Part shown: positions 8,085 to 15,933 of the stretch, in pieces | Numbering within the stretch: the stretch's first letter is position 1 | Layout of the letters: each line of letters begins with the position of its first letter | NCBI GenBank assembly: GCA_964498585.1 | Contig: CAZCHH010000053.1 | Coordinates: forward strand, 1-24,167 | Length of the DNA stretch: 24,167 nucleotides | Reading direction: 5' to 3' | From: JAAYJM01 sp964498585 | Lineage (GTDB): Bacteria; Bacteroidota; Ignavibacteria; Kapaibacteriales; UBA2268 | The notes under the pieces: generated by a model | Databases searched by the model: none | Told to the model about the DNA's origin: nothing | What the model saw: the letters and a program-made list of their open reading frames with translations, nothing else | Program-made: the position numbers and the translations under genes

Positions 8085-8142
8085 AAATGACCTCATTTAT
8101 TCAATATTTTTAGTTTATTTTACTTAATTGACTTTTTTTTAT

Positions 8143-8150
8143 TAGATTTG
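8143..8150 (+). promoter_or_regulatory. Candidate -7 element for the 8214-9891 operon
   Basis: TAGATTTG matches the Bacteroidetes -7 consensus TAnnTTTG about 63 bases before the ATG. No good -33 TTG is found at 17-23 bases upstream (a TTG at 8128-8130 is 12 bases away), so the assignment is weak. A strong Shine-Dalgarno GGAG at 8203-8206, seven bases before the ATG, fixes the start of the gene. Confidence 0.35.
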
Positions 8151-8213
8151 TAATACAAATTAAACATTTAAACGATTATTATAAATTATTATTATAAATT
8201 TTGGAGTTAACTA

Positions 8214-8882
8214 ATGAAAAAGACAATAATCATAATAGGGATAATGATTATATCTGCAGTATCTGTATATTCCCAAACATCTTTTGGTATACTGTTCGGT
8301 TCTTCAACGCCAAATAATAAAGTTAATGAAGTATATAACAATCAATCATTTAACAACATTGAAGAATTTTTCAACAAAGGCACAAGTACGGGCTATCATA
8401 TTGTTGCAAAGCTTCGTTTCCCAATGTCTGAAAGTTTGACTTTTGTTGGAGGAATCGGCTGGCACCGCTTCCCTGAATCGTATTTTGATGTTTTTCTGGA
8501 TAAAAGCAATGAGCCAGAAGTACAACTTTCAACGGTTCAGAATATTTTTCCTGTTTCTGCCGGCTTAAATCTTTATTTGGTTAGGTCTTTGATTAGTATA
8601 TATGGTGTTGGTGAATTGAATTATAATTATATTTCCAATACTGTCGATGTTGTAAGAAAAGATGTTTCAATTCCTCTAAATTTAGATTTATCTCCAAACG
8701 ACAGTCGGGTTGGTTTCGGGCTTGGAGCTGGTGTCGACCTCGATTTACAAATTTTTAACGCGAATATTGAAGCGAAATATAATATGCTTAATCTTATCGG
8801 TAAAGTCAGCAATGAACCTGCAAAAGCATTTTATACTCTTTCTGTAGGTATTTTTTTCGGTAGCTCTAAACCAAGTAATTAA
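8214..8882 (+). CDS. Outer-membrane beta-barrel protein
   Basis: 222 residues with a signal peptide (MKKTIIIIGIMIISAVSVYSQ). The mature part consists of alternating polar and hydrophobic strands with Gly and aromatic residues: HIVAKLRFPM, LTFVGGIGWHRF, VSAGLNLYLVRSLISIYGVGE, VGFGLGAGVDLDL, FNANIEAKYNM and FYTLSVGIFFGS. This is typical of small 8- to 10-stranded outer-membrane barrels of the OmpW/OMP_b-brl type. The last residues (SSKPSN) lack the terminal aromatic usual in proteobacterial barrels, although Phe-Phe lies seven residues earlier. The gene is divergent from the dual OmpA-like gene, with which it shares a short AT-rich control region. It is followed after one base by fructose-1,6-bisphosphatase. 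Ligand and exact family are unknown. Confidence 0.75.
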   Translation: MKKTIIIIGIMIISAVSVYSQTSFGILFGSSTPNNKVNEVYNNQSFNNIEEFFNKGTSTGYHIVAKLRFPMSESLTFVGGIGWHRFPESYFDVFLDKSNEPEVQLSTVQNIFPVSAGLNLYLVRSLISIYGVGELNYNYISNTVDVVRKDVSIPLNLDLSPNDSRVGFGLGAGVDLDLQIFNANIEAKYNMLNLIGKVSNEPAKAFYTLSVGIFFGSSKPSN

Positions 8883-8883
8883 A

Positions 8884-9891
8884 ATGGCTTTATTTAATAT
8901 TTCTAATTTAATTACTATAAACAGACATATCGAAGCAGAAGAAGATTTGCATCCTGAAGCTTCTGGAGATTTTACTCTTCTGCTTCAGGATTTAATCCTT
9001 GCCTTTCGACTGATTTCAAATGAAGTCCGGCATGCCGGACTAAAAGGTGTTCTCGGCGCAACTTCCAATAGAAATATTCACGGAGAAACCGTTAAGAAAC
9101 TTGACAAGTATGCTAATCAAATAATTATTAATGCTATGGAGCAGGGCGGACACACTGCTGCCTTGATTTCTGAAGAAGCTAACAACATTATTTTCACTAA
9201 AAATAAGAAAAAAAGTAGGTATTTCATTGCTTTTGATCCTTTAGACGGTTCTTCAAATATTGATGTTTATGGAACTATCGGCACTATCTTTTCTATTAAT
9301 AAAATAGAAAATCTGATTGAAGATGAAATAACAGAAAAAGATGTTTTAATACCTGGGAAGAAGCAGGTTGCTGCTGGCTATGTCCTTTATGGAAGTAGTA
9401 CTGTACTTGTTTATACAACAGGTAATGGGGTGAATGTTTTTACTTATGACCATTTAATTGGTGAGTTCCTTCTCACTTTTGAAAAAATTAAAATTCCTGA
9501 TTTCGGTTATTATTATAGTTGCAATGAAAGTAATTCTTTGAAATGGAATGAAAAAATACAGGAATACATTAGAAGTTTAAAACAACCAATATGGAATGAT
9601 AAATCTTTTACTTTAAGATATATTGCATCAGTTGTGGCTGATATCCACCGTACTATTCATTATGGTGGTATTTATCTTTATCCGGCAGATACCAAACATC
9701 AAAATGGCAAACTTCGTTTGTTGTATGAAGCAAATCCTTTAGCTATGATTGTTGAACAGGCAGGTGGAGTTGCTATTGATGGAAAACTAAGAATCCTTGA
9801 TATTATTCCCCAAAACATTCATCAAAAAGTGCAATTTTTTGCTGGAAGCAAAGAAAATATAAAACTATTGCAAAAAGTTGCTTTTTCTTAA
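8884..9891 (+). CDS. fbp: Class I fructose-1,6-bisphosphatase
   Basis: Cytosolic gluconeogenic enzyme that hydrolyses fructose 1,6-bisphosphate to fructose 6-phosphate and phosphate, using Mg2+. The length (335 residues) is normal. Metal-binding residues are in place: E97-E98 in ISEEANN, and D118-P-L-D121-G-S-S-N in the class I signature FDPLDGSSNID. The sugar-phosphate site is seen in HYGGIYLYPADTKHQNGKLR and YEANPLAMIVEQAGG. The gene starts one base after the stop of the outer-membrane barrel gene (TAA-A-ATG) with no ribosome binding site of its own, so its translation is probably coupled to that gene. Regulation by AMP cannot be judged from the sequence alone. Assignment is firm. Confidence 0.95.
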   Translation: MALFNISNLITINRHIEAEEDLHPEASGDFTLLLQDLILAFRLISNEVRHAGLKGVLGATSNRNIHGETVKKLDKYANQIIINAMEQGGHTAALISEEANNIIFTKNKKKSRYFIAFDPLDGSSNIDVYGTIGTIFSINKIENLIEDEITEKDVLIPGKKQVAAGYVLYGSSTVLVYTTGNGVNVFTYDHLIGEFLLTFEKIKIPDFGYYYSCNESNSLKWNEKIQEYIRSLKQPIWNDKSFTLRYIASVVADIHRTIHYGGIYLYPADTKHQNGKLRLLYEANPLAMIVEQAGGVAIDGKLRILDIIPQNIHQKVQFFAGSKENIKLLQKVAFS

Positions 9892-10107
9892 TGCTAATAC
9901 TATTTAAAAAATAGAAAAGGCATAAAGTTTAGAAAGATTAGAAGGTTGAGATAGTTAGATTTTTTAGTTAAAAGAAAGTCATACTATCAGCAAGCTGATA
10001 GCATGATTAGAACAAAAATATTTTTTAAAATATAATTATTCTTTTGTTTAATAACTTAATACTTGTTATCTTTATATTTTTTATGTTACAAAATGAAAGG
10101 AAAAATA
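9892..10107. other. Intergenic region with repeat remnants
   Basis: The gap before the peptidase gene holds two elements that recur, diverged, at 12995-13108. One is a degenerate 10-base-period repeat at 9924-9951 (GTTTAGAAAG, GATTAGAAGG). The other is a hairpin at 9979-10006, TCATACTATCAGC-AA-GCTGATAGCATGA, flanked by AAG on its left. The DNA after 10010 is AT-rich and presumably carries the promoter of the next gene, but I find no good TAnnTTTG there. Confidence 0.65.
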
Positions 10108-11781
10108 ATGAAAGGAATATTTTTTTTAATCTTAATCTCAACAGTAATGCTCTTTGCCGCTTGCAGCAAAAAAGAAGAAGTGAAGGAGGAAGCAAAAACT
10201 CCCGAAAATTATGAAAAAATCAAAGGGCATTTGAATTCATATTCTCCAACAAAAATCACAGCAGATATTAGCCATTTAACCGATAGAGAAAAGCAATTAA
10301 TCAAAAAATTAGCAGAAGTTGGTCATTTAGCCGACCAGATTTTCTGGAAACAATCCTGCCACGATGCAGTTGCAGTACGCGATTCCTTATCTAAACTTGA
10401 TGACGAGGTTTCAAAGACTTATCTTAGATACGTTAAAGTGAATTTCGGACCTTATGATAAATTAGACGAATACAAACGTTTCGTAGGAACAGGTGCAGAA
10501 AAGCGTCCACCAGTCGGCGGCTTTTATCCTGAAGATTTAACAAAAGAAGAATTTGAAAAATATATTGCAGCTAATCCAGACCAAAAAGAATTGCTGGAAA
10601 GCCAATATACATTAGTTGTCCGCGATGGCGACAAACTAAAAACAATCCCATATCACGAAGCATACCCAGAACAGCTTGAAATGGCTAAATTACTTGACGA
10701 AGCAGCCGAACTCGCAGACGAGCCCACTTTCAAAAATTATTTGAAATTAAGAGCAAACGCTTTGAGAACAGATGATTACTTTGAAAGCGATATGGCTTGG
10801 ATGGACATCAGAAATAGCAATATTGATTTCGTCATTGGTCCTATTGAAAATTATGAAGATGCCTTATTCAATTATAAAGCTGCCCACGAAGCAGTTATTA
10901 TGATTAAAGATATTGAAGCAACCAAGCAATTTGAAAAGTTTTTATCTTTAATACCGGAATTTCAAAAGAACTTACCTGTAAGGAAAGAATTGATTCCAAC
11001 TGGTGGGGTAAAATCTGAAGGCAGCCAAATCAATTTGGTAAACGTTGCATTTTTCGGTGGCGACTGCCAAAAAGGAACAAAAACCATAGCAGCATCACTT
11101 CCAAACGACCCTAAAGTCCGTGAAGCAAAAGGTGGAAAAAATTCAATGTATATCAATATGATGACAGCAAAATTTGAAAAAATTGTTGTTCCTATTGCGA
11201 ATATTCTTCTTGACCCATCTATTGCAAATCTGACTGATAGCAAGTGCTTCTTAAGTTTTGTTACTCTTCACGAAGTATCGCACACATTAGGCAGAGAATA
11301 TGTTCTTGGACAAGAAGACTTGGCAATCCGCAAGGCACTTCAGGAGCGTTATACTCCACTTGAAGAAACCAAAGCCGACATTTTAAGTATGTATAACCAT
11401 TTCTTTTTACGCGATAAAAAAATATATGACGATGAATATATTAAAAGAGCAATGGCAACTTACATTGCCGGGCTTTATCGTTCTATCCGCTTTGGAAGCG
11501 AATCTGCACACGGCAAGGCAAACTTGATTCAACTTAATTTCCTTCGCAGTAAAGGTGCAATAACAAAACTTCCTAATGGAAAATTTACTTTCGATGAAAA
11601 ATTATTCTTTGAAAAGGTAAAAGAATTAGCTAATTTAGTTTTAACAGTCCAAGCAAACGGCGATTATGAGCAAGCTGGACAAATTCTATCTCAGTATGCA
11701 GTAATGAGCGATGAATTAAAGGCAGAAATTGATTTGCTTAAAGACATTCCACGCGATTTAGATACTGAATATGAATATTAG
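10108..11781 (+). CDS. DPP III-like (M49) zinc peptidase lipoprotein
   Basis: 557 residues. A lipoprotein signal peptide with lipobox LFAAC (C19, next residue Ser) places it on a membrane facing the periplasm or surface. The rest resembles peptidase family M49, dipeptidyl-peptidase III, which removes dipeptides from N-termini. The zinc site is H388-E389-V-S-H392 with E419-E420-T-K-A-D 27 residues later, the M49 order (HExxGH then EExxAE/D). The helix motif is a pentapeptide HExxH instead of the usual hexapeptide HExxGH; I recall the Caldithrix DPP III as a similar case. At 557 residues it is shorter than the roughly 675-740 of classical members. Start: AGGA at 10098-10101 is 6 bases before this ATG; an in-frame TTG at 10063 would bury the signal peptide. 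Followed after 28 bases by ilvE. Confidence 0.8.
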   Translation: MKGIFFLILISTVMLFAACSKKEEVKEEAKTPENYEKIKGHLNSYSPTKITADISHLTDREKQLIKKLAEVGHLADQIFWKQSCHDAVAVRDSLSKLDDEVSKTYLRYVKVNFGPYDKLDEYKRFVGTGAEKRPPVGGFYPEDLTKEEFEKYIAANPDQKELLESQYTLVVRDGDKLKTIPYHEAYPEQLEMAKLLDEAAELADEPTFKNYLKLRANALRTDDYFESDMAWMDIRNSNIDFVIGPIENYEDALFNYKAAHEAVIMIKDIEATKQFEKFLSLIPEFQKNLPVRKELIPTGGVKSEGSQINLVNVAFFGGDCQKGTKTIAASLPNDPKVREAKGGKNSMYINMMTAKFEKIVVPIANILLDPSIANLTDSKCFLSFVTLHEVSHTLGREYVLGQEDLAIRKALQERYTPLEETKADILSMYNHFFLRDKKIYDDEYIKRAMATYIAGLYRSIRFGSESAHGKANLIQLNFLRSKGAITKLPNGKFTFDEKLFFEKVKELANLVLTVQANGDYEQAGQILSQYAVMSDELKAEIDLLKDIPRDLDTEYEY

Positions 11782-11809
11782 TCATTTTTAAATTTAAATA
11801 AGGTGATTT

Positions 11810-12880
11810 ATGTCAAATTTCCCAATAATAAAAAATCAAAATACACGAATTAACAATGTAAATTGGAATAAACTCGGTTTCGGAGTTTACTTTTCCGACC
11901 ATATTTTCGTTTCAGATTATACAAACGGAGCTTGGGACGAAGGGAAAATCATTCCCTACGGACCAATGGAATTTGAACCTACTCTTTGCACACTTCATTA
12001 CGGACAGACAATTTTTGAAGGTTTAAAAGCATTCAGAACAAAAGATGGAATAAATATTTTCAGACCATACAATAACGCTCGCCGTTTAAACAAATCGGCT
12101 GCTCGGGTTTGTATCCCTCCTTATGATGAAAATAAATTAGTAGAAGCAATTATAGAGCTTGTAAAATTAGAATATAAATGGATTCCCAAAGAACGCGGTC
12201 AATCCTTATATATTCGTCCAGTAGTATTTGGCTCAAGCAATTTTCTTGGCGTCCATTCTTCAACTGATTATAAATTAATTGTGATTTGTTCTCCTGTAGC
12301 ATCTTACTACCCGGAGGGATTAGCACCAGTGAAAATTCTTATTTCAAGCCATTATGCCCGTGCAGTCCGCGGCGGACTTGGTGCTGCGAAGACTGCTGCA
12401 AATTATGCTGCTTCACTTCTCGCTGCCCAGGAAGCTAAAGATGCTGGCTATTCTCAGGTTCTATGGCTTGATGCTGTTTCCCGCCAGTTTATTGATGAAG
12501 TTGGTGCTATGAACATTATGTTCGTTATTGATGATGTTCTAATTACACCACCACTATCTACAGGAACAATACTCGAAGGTGTAACCCGTGATGCAGTATT
12601 AACGATAGCCCGTGATATGGGAATGAAAGTAGAAGAAAGACCTATTACAGTTGAAGAAATTTTTGATGGACATAAAAAAGGAAAGCTTCAGGAAATTTTC
12701 GGAACAGGCACTGCTGCTGTTATTTCGCCTGTTGGACTGCTTTCATACAATAATGAAAAAATTATTATTAATGATATGAAAATCGGTCCTTATGCACAAA
12801 AATTCTACGATACAATTACTGGTATTCAATACGGCGAAATTGAAGATAAATATAACTGGAATGTATCAATTAAAATTTAA
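11810..12880 (+). CDS. ilvE: Branched-chain amino acid aminotransferase
   Basis: PLP enzyme of fold type IV (class IV aminotransferase, BCAT type II) that interconverts Leu, Ile and Val with their 2-oxo acids using 2-oxoglutarate/glutamate. Length 356 matches the family. Seen: LHYGQTIFEGLKAFR (residues 62-76), the PLP-binding Lys in GLGAAKTAANYAASLLAAQE (K195), YSQVLWLD, the phosphate and carboxylate loops IDEVGAMNIMFV (E230), TPPLSTGTILEGVTR, and GTGTAAVISPVG near 299. The sequence after the Lys is TAANYAASL where many homologues have GGNYAASL; this is conservative and should not abolish activity. An AAGGTG stands 4 bases before the ATG. The gene follows the peptidase by 28 bases, so co-transcription is likely, which would link peptide breakdown with amino acid interconversion. 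It is not in an ilv/leu biosynthetic cluster here. Confidence 0.93.
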   Translation: MSNFPIIKNQNTRINNVNWNKLGFGVYFSDHIFVSDYTNGAWDEGKIIPYGPMEFEPTLCTLHYGQTIFEGLKAFRTKDGINIFRPYNNARRLNKSAARVCIPPYDENKLVEAIIELVKLEYKWIPKERGQSLYIRPVVFGSSNFLGVHSSTDYKLIVICSPVASYYPEGLAPVKILISSHYARAVRGGLGAAKTAANYAASLLAAQEAKDAGYSQVLWLDAVSRQFIDEVGAMNIMFVIDDVLITPPLSTGTILEGVTRDAVLTIARDMGMKVEERPITVEEIFDGHKKGKLQEIFGTGTAAVISPVGLLSYNNEKIIINDMKIGPYAQKFYDTITGIQYGEIEDKYNWNVSIKI

Positions 12881-12910
12881 TTATTCATTTTTATGATGTT
12901 CGTTCTCTTC

Positions 12911-12940
12911 TGTATGAAACAGGCATGCTTGTTTCATACA
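12911..12940. repeat. 30-bp near-perfect palindrome with GGCATGC core
   Basis: Left half TGTATGAAACAGGCA pairs with the right half with a single G-T pair. It is a diverged copy of the palindrome at 2510-2539: positions 5/26 and 7/24 changed together so pairing is kept, and position 19 changed C to T giving the G-T pair. Confidence 0.85.
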
Positions 12941-12953
12941 TTTTAATAAAAGC

Positions 12954-12987
12954 AAGAAGTTCTACATCTCGAGATGTAGAACTTCTT
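12954..12987. terminator. Perfect 34-bp palindrome, probable terminator
   Basis: AAGAAGTTCTACATCTC followed directly by its reverse complement (17-bp arms). It lies between the convergent genes ilvE (+) and the glycosyltransferase fusion (-), 74 bases past the ilvE stop. A pyrimidine-rich run (TCTTCTC) follows. It could terminate either transcript, but it also fits the series of palindromes around it. Confidence 0.6.
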
Positions 12988-12994
12988 TCTTCTC

Positions 12995-13066
12995 AAGTCA
13001 TACTATCAGCTTGCTGTTCGTATGACTTTACTTTTTACGTTTGTAAAGTTTTTCTGACTTTACAAA
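12995..13066. repeat. Two further hairpins in the convergent gap
   Basis: AAGTCATAC...GTATGACTT at 12995-13028 has a 9-bp outer stem and an inner CAGC-TTG-CTG. TTTGTAAAGT...ACTTTACAAA at 13040-13066 has a 10-bp stem with a 7-base loop. The first begins with AAGTCATACTATCAGC, 16 bases identical to 9976-9991. Confidence 0.75.
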
Positions 13067-13077
13067 GATAAAAATTT

Positions 13078-13108
13078 AAACTTTCTAAACCTTCTAAACT
13101 TTCTAATC
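13078..13108 (-). repeat. Degenerate 10-base-period repeat
   Basis: On the minus strand it reads as successive units GATTAGAAA, GTTTAGAAGG, GTTTAGAAAG. A related plus-strand copy is at 9924-9951. The two copies are in opposite orientation and bracket the peptidase-ilvE block. Just beyond, 13109-13152 is AT-rich with no further signal. Confidence 0.6.
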
Positions 13109-13152
13109 TTTTTTTGTTCAAATACAAATTTGAAACATGATAAAGTTCGGAT

Positions 13153-15909
13153 TTAAAACAATGTATCTTCATTAGTTTGCTTTTCTTCAACATCAATTTC
13201 TAAATCATCTTGAGCAGTAGTAGCAAAGAATCCATCATATTTCCCATTTGAAAAATTATTTTTTTCAACTATATCAGCAATTTTTTTTCTTGCTTTCACT
13301 GTCATTTTGAAATTAATAAAACCTTTGTCCTGCGGTATATCTATTTCTTCAATAGAAATAACATCAAAACCGGCAAAATCGAGATACTTTTTAATCGACC
13401 GTTCATCGAAAGTAACGTAATGAAATTCACTTGGATTGGTTTGCTCCCCAAAAATCATAATTGAAGCGATTTCTGCATCCCAATCGCCATCGTAATATGC
13501 TTTTATCTGCAATCGGAGCGAAGGACAGCGAATTATTATTTCGGCACCCGGTTTGAGAACTCTTGCACATTCTTTCAAAACAGAATCAATTTCGCGATGA
13601 GAAAAATGCTCCAATATATCGATTGCAAGAATGCCATCAACGGAATTATCTTTAAACTCAAGATGGCGCAAATCCATTTCAATTACTCTTTGTTCATCTG
13701 AAAAAAAGTCAATGTTAATATATGCATCTCTAATATCTTTTCCACAGCCCAAATTTAGTAAAAGAGGACTCGGCAATTCTAAGGGCAAAACTCCTTTAGA
13801 CAAATTATCAGAAAAGCCATTATAAATATCCAGTTCAATCTGCACCTGGTTCGTTTCTTCGAAACTCATTGGTTTTTCCTCCTCAATGGGTGATTTATTT
13901 TCTGTCAATTCATTTTTCATTATTTTCTCTACTTTTTTTTCAATACTATCAACGTAACTATTATGAGTTTCTCCTTTTTGAACGATTTGAGAAAACTGCT
14001 CAATTGAATTCTTTATATTTTTAGATGGGTAAAGCAAATAAATTCTTTTAAGGAAATCAAGGGCAATATTGTATTCATTTAAGTTCAGAAAGCGTTTGGA
14101 AAGATAAAGATAAGCGTCTGCTTTGGCTCGTGTAGGATTTTCCCAGTTCAAATAATAGAAAAGTTCTTCTAATTTATTAGAATTGATAATTTTTTTTACT
14201 ATTTCAATATCGTATAAAAAATCGCTATCAACAGTTTCAGCTGATATTTCATTACTATGCTGTCTTTTTTCATAAATAAATTTATCAACTTTTGTATAAT
14301 TAGCAAATTTAGCAATTCGGGTATGCCATTCATAAGTGTAAGAGTGTGCGAAATTAGTATTGTAATTACCATACTTGAAATAGAGAGTTTTTCTAATCGC
14401 GCTTCCAAATTCAGGCAAAGATTCTGAGAAAAGCATATTTGATATAAGTTCTTTGTTTCGCTCTTCCCAATTCTCGTAAATTATTTCTTCTTTTACAATC
14501 AGGTGTTCATCACAAATATGAAGGTCGCCATAAATTATATCAATTTTGGGATTTTCTTTTAAAATGCTTTGATAGTATAGCAGTACTTCTTGATTCAAAA
14601 TGTCATCAGAAGCAAGCCAAATTAAATATTTACCTTTTGCTCTATGAATTGCTTTGTTTTGCAAATCAGGAGCATTATTATTCTCTTCTCTAAAATATCG
14701 GATTTTATCAGAATTAATTAAATGAATTAATTCAGAAATATTTTCAGTTGGGCTGCCATCATAGATAATCAACTCAAATTTATCAAAGTTTTGCTCTAAA
14801 ACGCTGTTTATTGATTCTTCAAGATATTTCGTTCTGTTATATGCAAAAATGCAAACAGAAAAAAGCAGCTCTTCAGCAGCAAGGGCTTCCTTGTCACCGG
14901 CTCCTGTAATAGAAAAATGAAATTTATCAATAGCTTTACGTGTAAATTTTTTTCGCTCAGAATTGTTTTGTAAATTCTTTAATGAATTAATTAAATGAAT
15001 CGGTTCGTAAAATATATTTATTTCAATGTCAAATATCTTACCAATTTCAAGATATTCAAAATAATTACCATCACGCATTAAAATCCACAAATTTTTTCTG
15101 CAAAGTGCTGGAAGATAAAGATTGTTTCCTTGCGGACCGAGAACAAACTCTGCCTGATTATAAAGAGTAAGCTGAAATTCATTTAGATTTCCGGTACTTT
15201 TTAAATGATTGTAAACATTTTTTAAATCAAAACTTTTCTGGTCCAGTCCAAATATATAATCATCATCTAACTGAAAATTTTGAGTGCTTTCGCCTTGAGC
15301 AACGAAATGATTATAAACTATAAAATATCCCATTTCGTATAGTTTTTCTTTCATTAAAGTTAAATCTTCTCTATCGAAATAATTGATTGGTGCCTTATAT
15401 TTTTGGTATAATTGCAATGAAAAAGCATTATTGATAACAACAAAAGGTTTTTGAATTTCAACTGGAAGATTTTTATTTACAAAGGAATAGTCAGGTAAAA
15501 GATGATTTTTTGTAGAAATAATTGTGTGAATATTTTTATTTTCCCAAGTGTAACCATCAATTTGAATAAGACGTTGATTTATCAAATCGTAACCGGGGTG
15601 GATTAGTAGCGTATTTGGAAATCGCTCTGATAATTTTTGATATGTATTATCTTCGCCCCATTCATCATCAAATAGTTCTTGTTCAAATTCTATATGATTA
15701 TTAGAAAAATAATAAAATATTTTAGAGCCGGGGCGGCTTAAAGTAGTAATTTTAATATTGAGTTTTTTCTTAATGAAATAAAGATATGGAATCCAGGAAA
15801 TAAGTTCATCATAAAATTCACCAAGAAAGCAAAAGATTGCTTTAGATGCTTCTTCGCGGCTTATTATTATAGGAATATCCATTTTTTTTCTCTTAATTTG
15901 AATATTCAT
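13153..15909 (-). CDS. Multidomain glycosyltransferase-methyltransferase fusion
   Basis: 918 residues, no signal peptide, presumably cytosolic. Residues about 11-330 form a first domain I cannot place firmly; its end (FVLGPQGNNLYLPALCRKNL) looks like the nucleotide-sugar loop of GT-B enzymes. Residues about 348-545 form a GT2 glycosyltransferase (FSVCIFAYNRTKYLEESINS, IIYDGSPTEN, ASDD at 433-436 as the metal-binding DxD-like motif, YGDLHICDE). A short TPR-like helical repeat spans about 595-632, then a Glu/Lys-rich linker to about 705. Residues about 712-860 form a SAM-dependent methyltransferase (motif I LLNLGCGKD, 717-725; DILEHFSHREIDSVLKECAR; VLKPGAEIIIRCP). The stop of waaA lies 24 bases upstream, so it probably adds sugars to, and methylates, LPS core or a surface polysaccharide. 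Start: ATG at 15909 is kept; ATG at 15882 with AGAG before it is possible. Confidence 0.85.
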   Translation of the reverse strand: MNIQIKRKKMDIPIIISREEASKAIFCFLGEFYDELISWIPYLYFIKKKLNIKITTLSRPGSKIFYYFSNNHIEFEQELFDDEWGEDNTYQKLSERFPNTLLIHPGYDLINQRLIQIDGYTWENKNIHTIISTKNHLLPDYSFVNKNLPVEIQKPFVVINNAFSLQLYQKYKAPINYFDREDLTLMKEKLYEMGYFIVYNHFVAQGESTQNFQLDDDYIFGLDQKSFDLKNVYNHLKSTGNLNEFQLTLYNQAEFVLGPQGNNLYLPALCRKNLWILMRDGNYFEYLEIGKIFDIEINIFYEPIHLINSLKNLQNNSERKKFTRKAIDKFHFSITGAGDKEALAAEELLFSVCIFAYNRTKYLEESINSVLEQNFDKFELIIYDGSPTENISELIHLINSDKIRYFREENNNAPDLQNKAIHRAKGKYLIWLASDDILNQEVLLYYQSILKENPKIDIIYGDLHICDEHLIVKEEIIYENWEERNKELISNMLFSESLPEFGSAIRKTLYFKYGNYNTNFAHSYTYEWHTRIAKFANYTKVDKFIYEKRQHSNEISAETVDSDFLYDIEIVKKIINSNKLEELFYYLNWENPTRAKADAYLYLSKRFLNLNEYNIALDFLKRIYLLYPSKNIKNSIEQFSQIVQKGETHNSYVDSIEKKVEKIMKNELTENKSPIEEEKPMSFEETNQVQIELDIYNGFSDNLSKGVLPLELPSPLLLNLGCGKDIRDAYINIDFFSDEQRVIEMDLRHLEFKDNSVDGILAIDILEHFSHREIDSVLKECARVLKPGAEIIIRCPSLRLQIKAYYDGDWDAEIASIMIFGEQTNPSEFHYVTFDERSIKKYLDFAGFDVISIEEIDIPQDKGFINFKMTVKARKKIADIVEKNNFSNGKYDGFFATTAQDDLEIDVEEKQTNEDTLF

Positions 15910-15933
15910 ATTTATCTTCGCTTTTTTCCATTT

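Noticed and set aside
10063..10107. TTG start for the peptidase lipoprotein
   Set aside because: It would place 15 residues before a complete lipoprotein signal peptide, whose own ATG has AGGA at the right distance.
12899..13108. CRISPR array
   Set aside because: The palindromes differ from one another and are not separated by spacers of constant length; no cas gene is nearby.
15896..15931. Short upstream frame MEKSEDKYEYSN before the glycosyltransferase fusion
   Set aside because: Twelve codons overlapping the start out of frame; no sign that it is translated.
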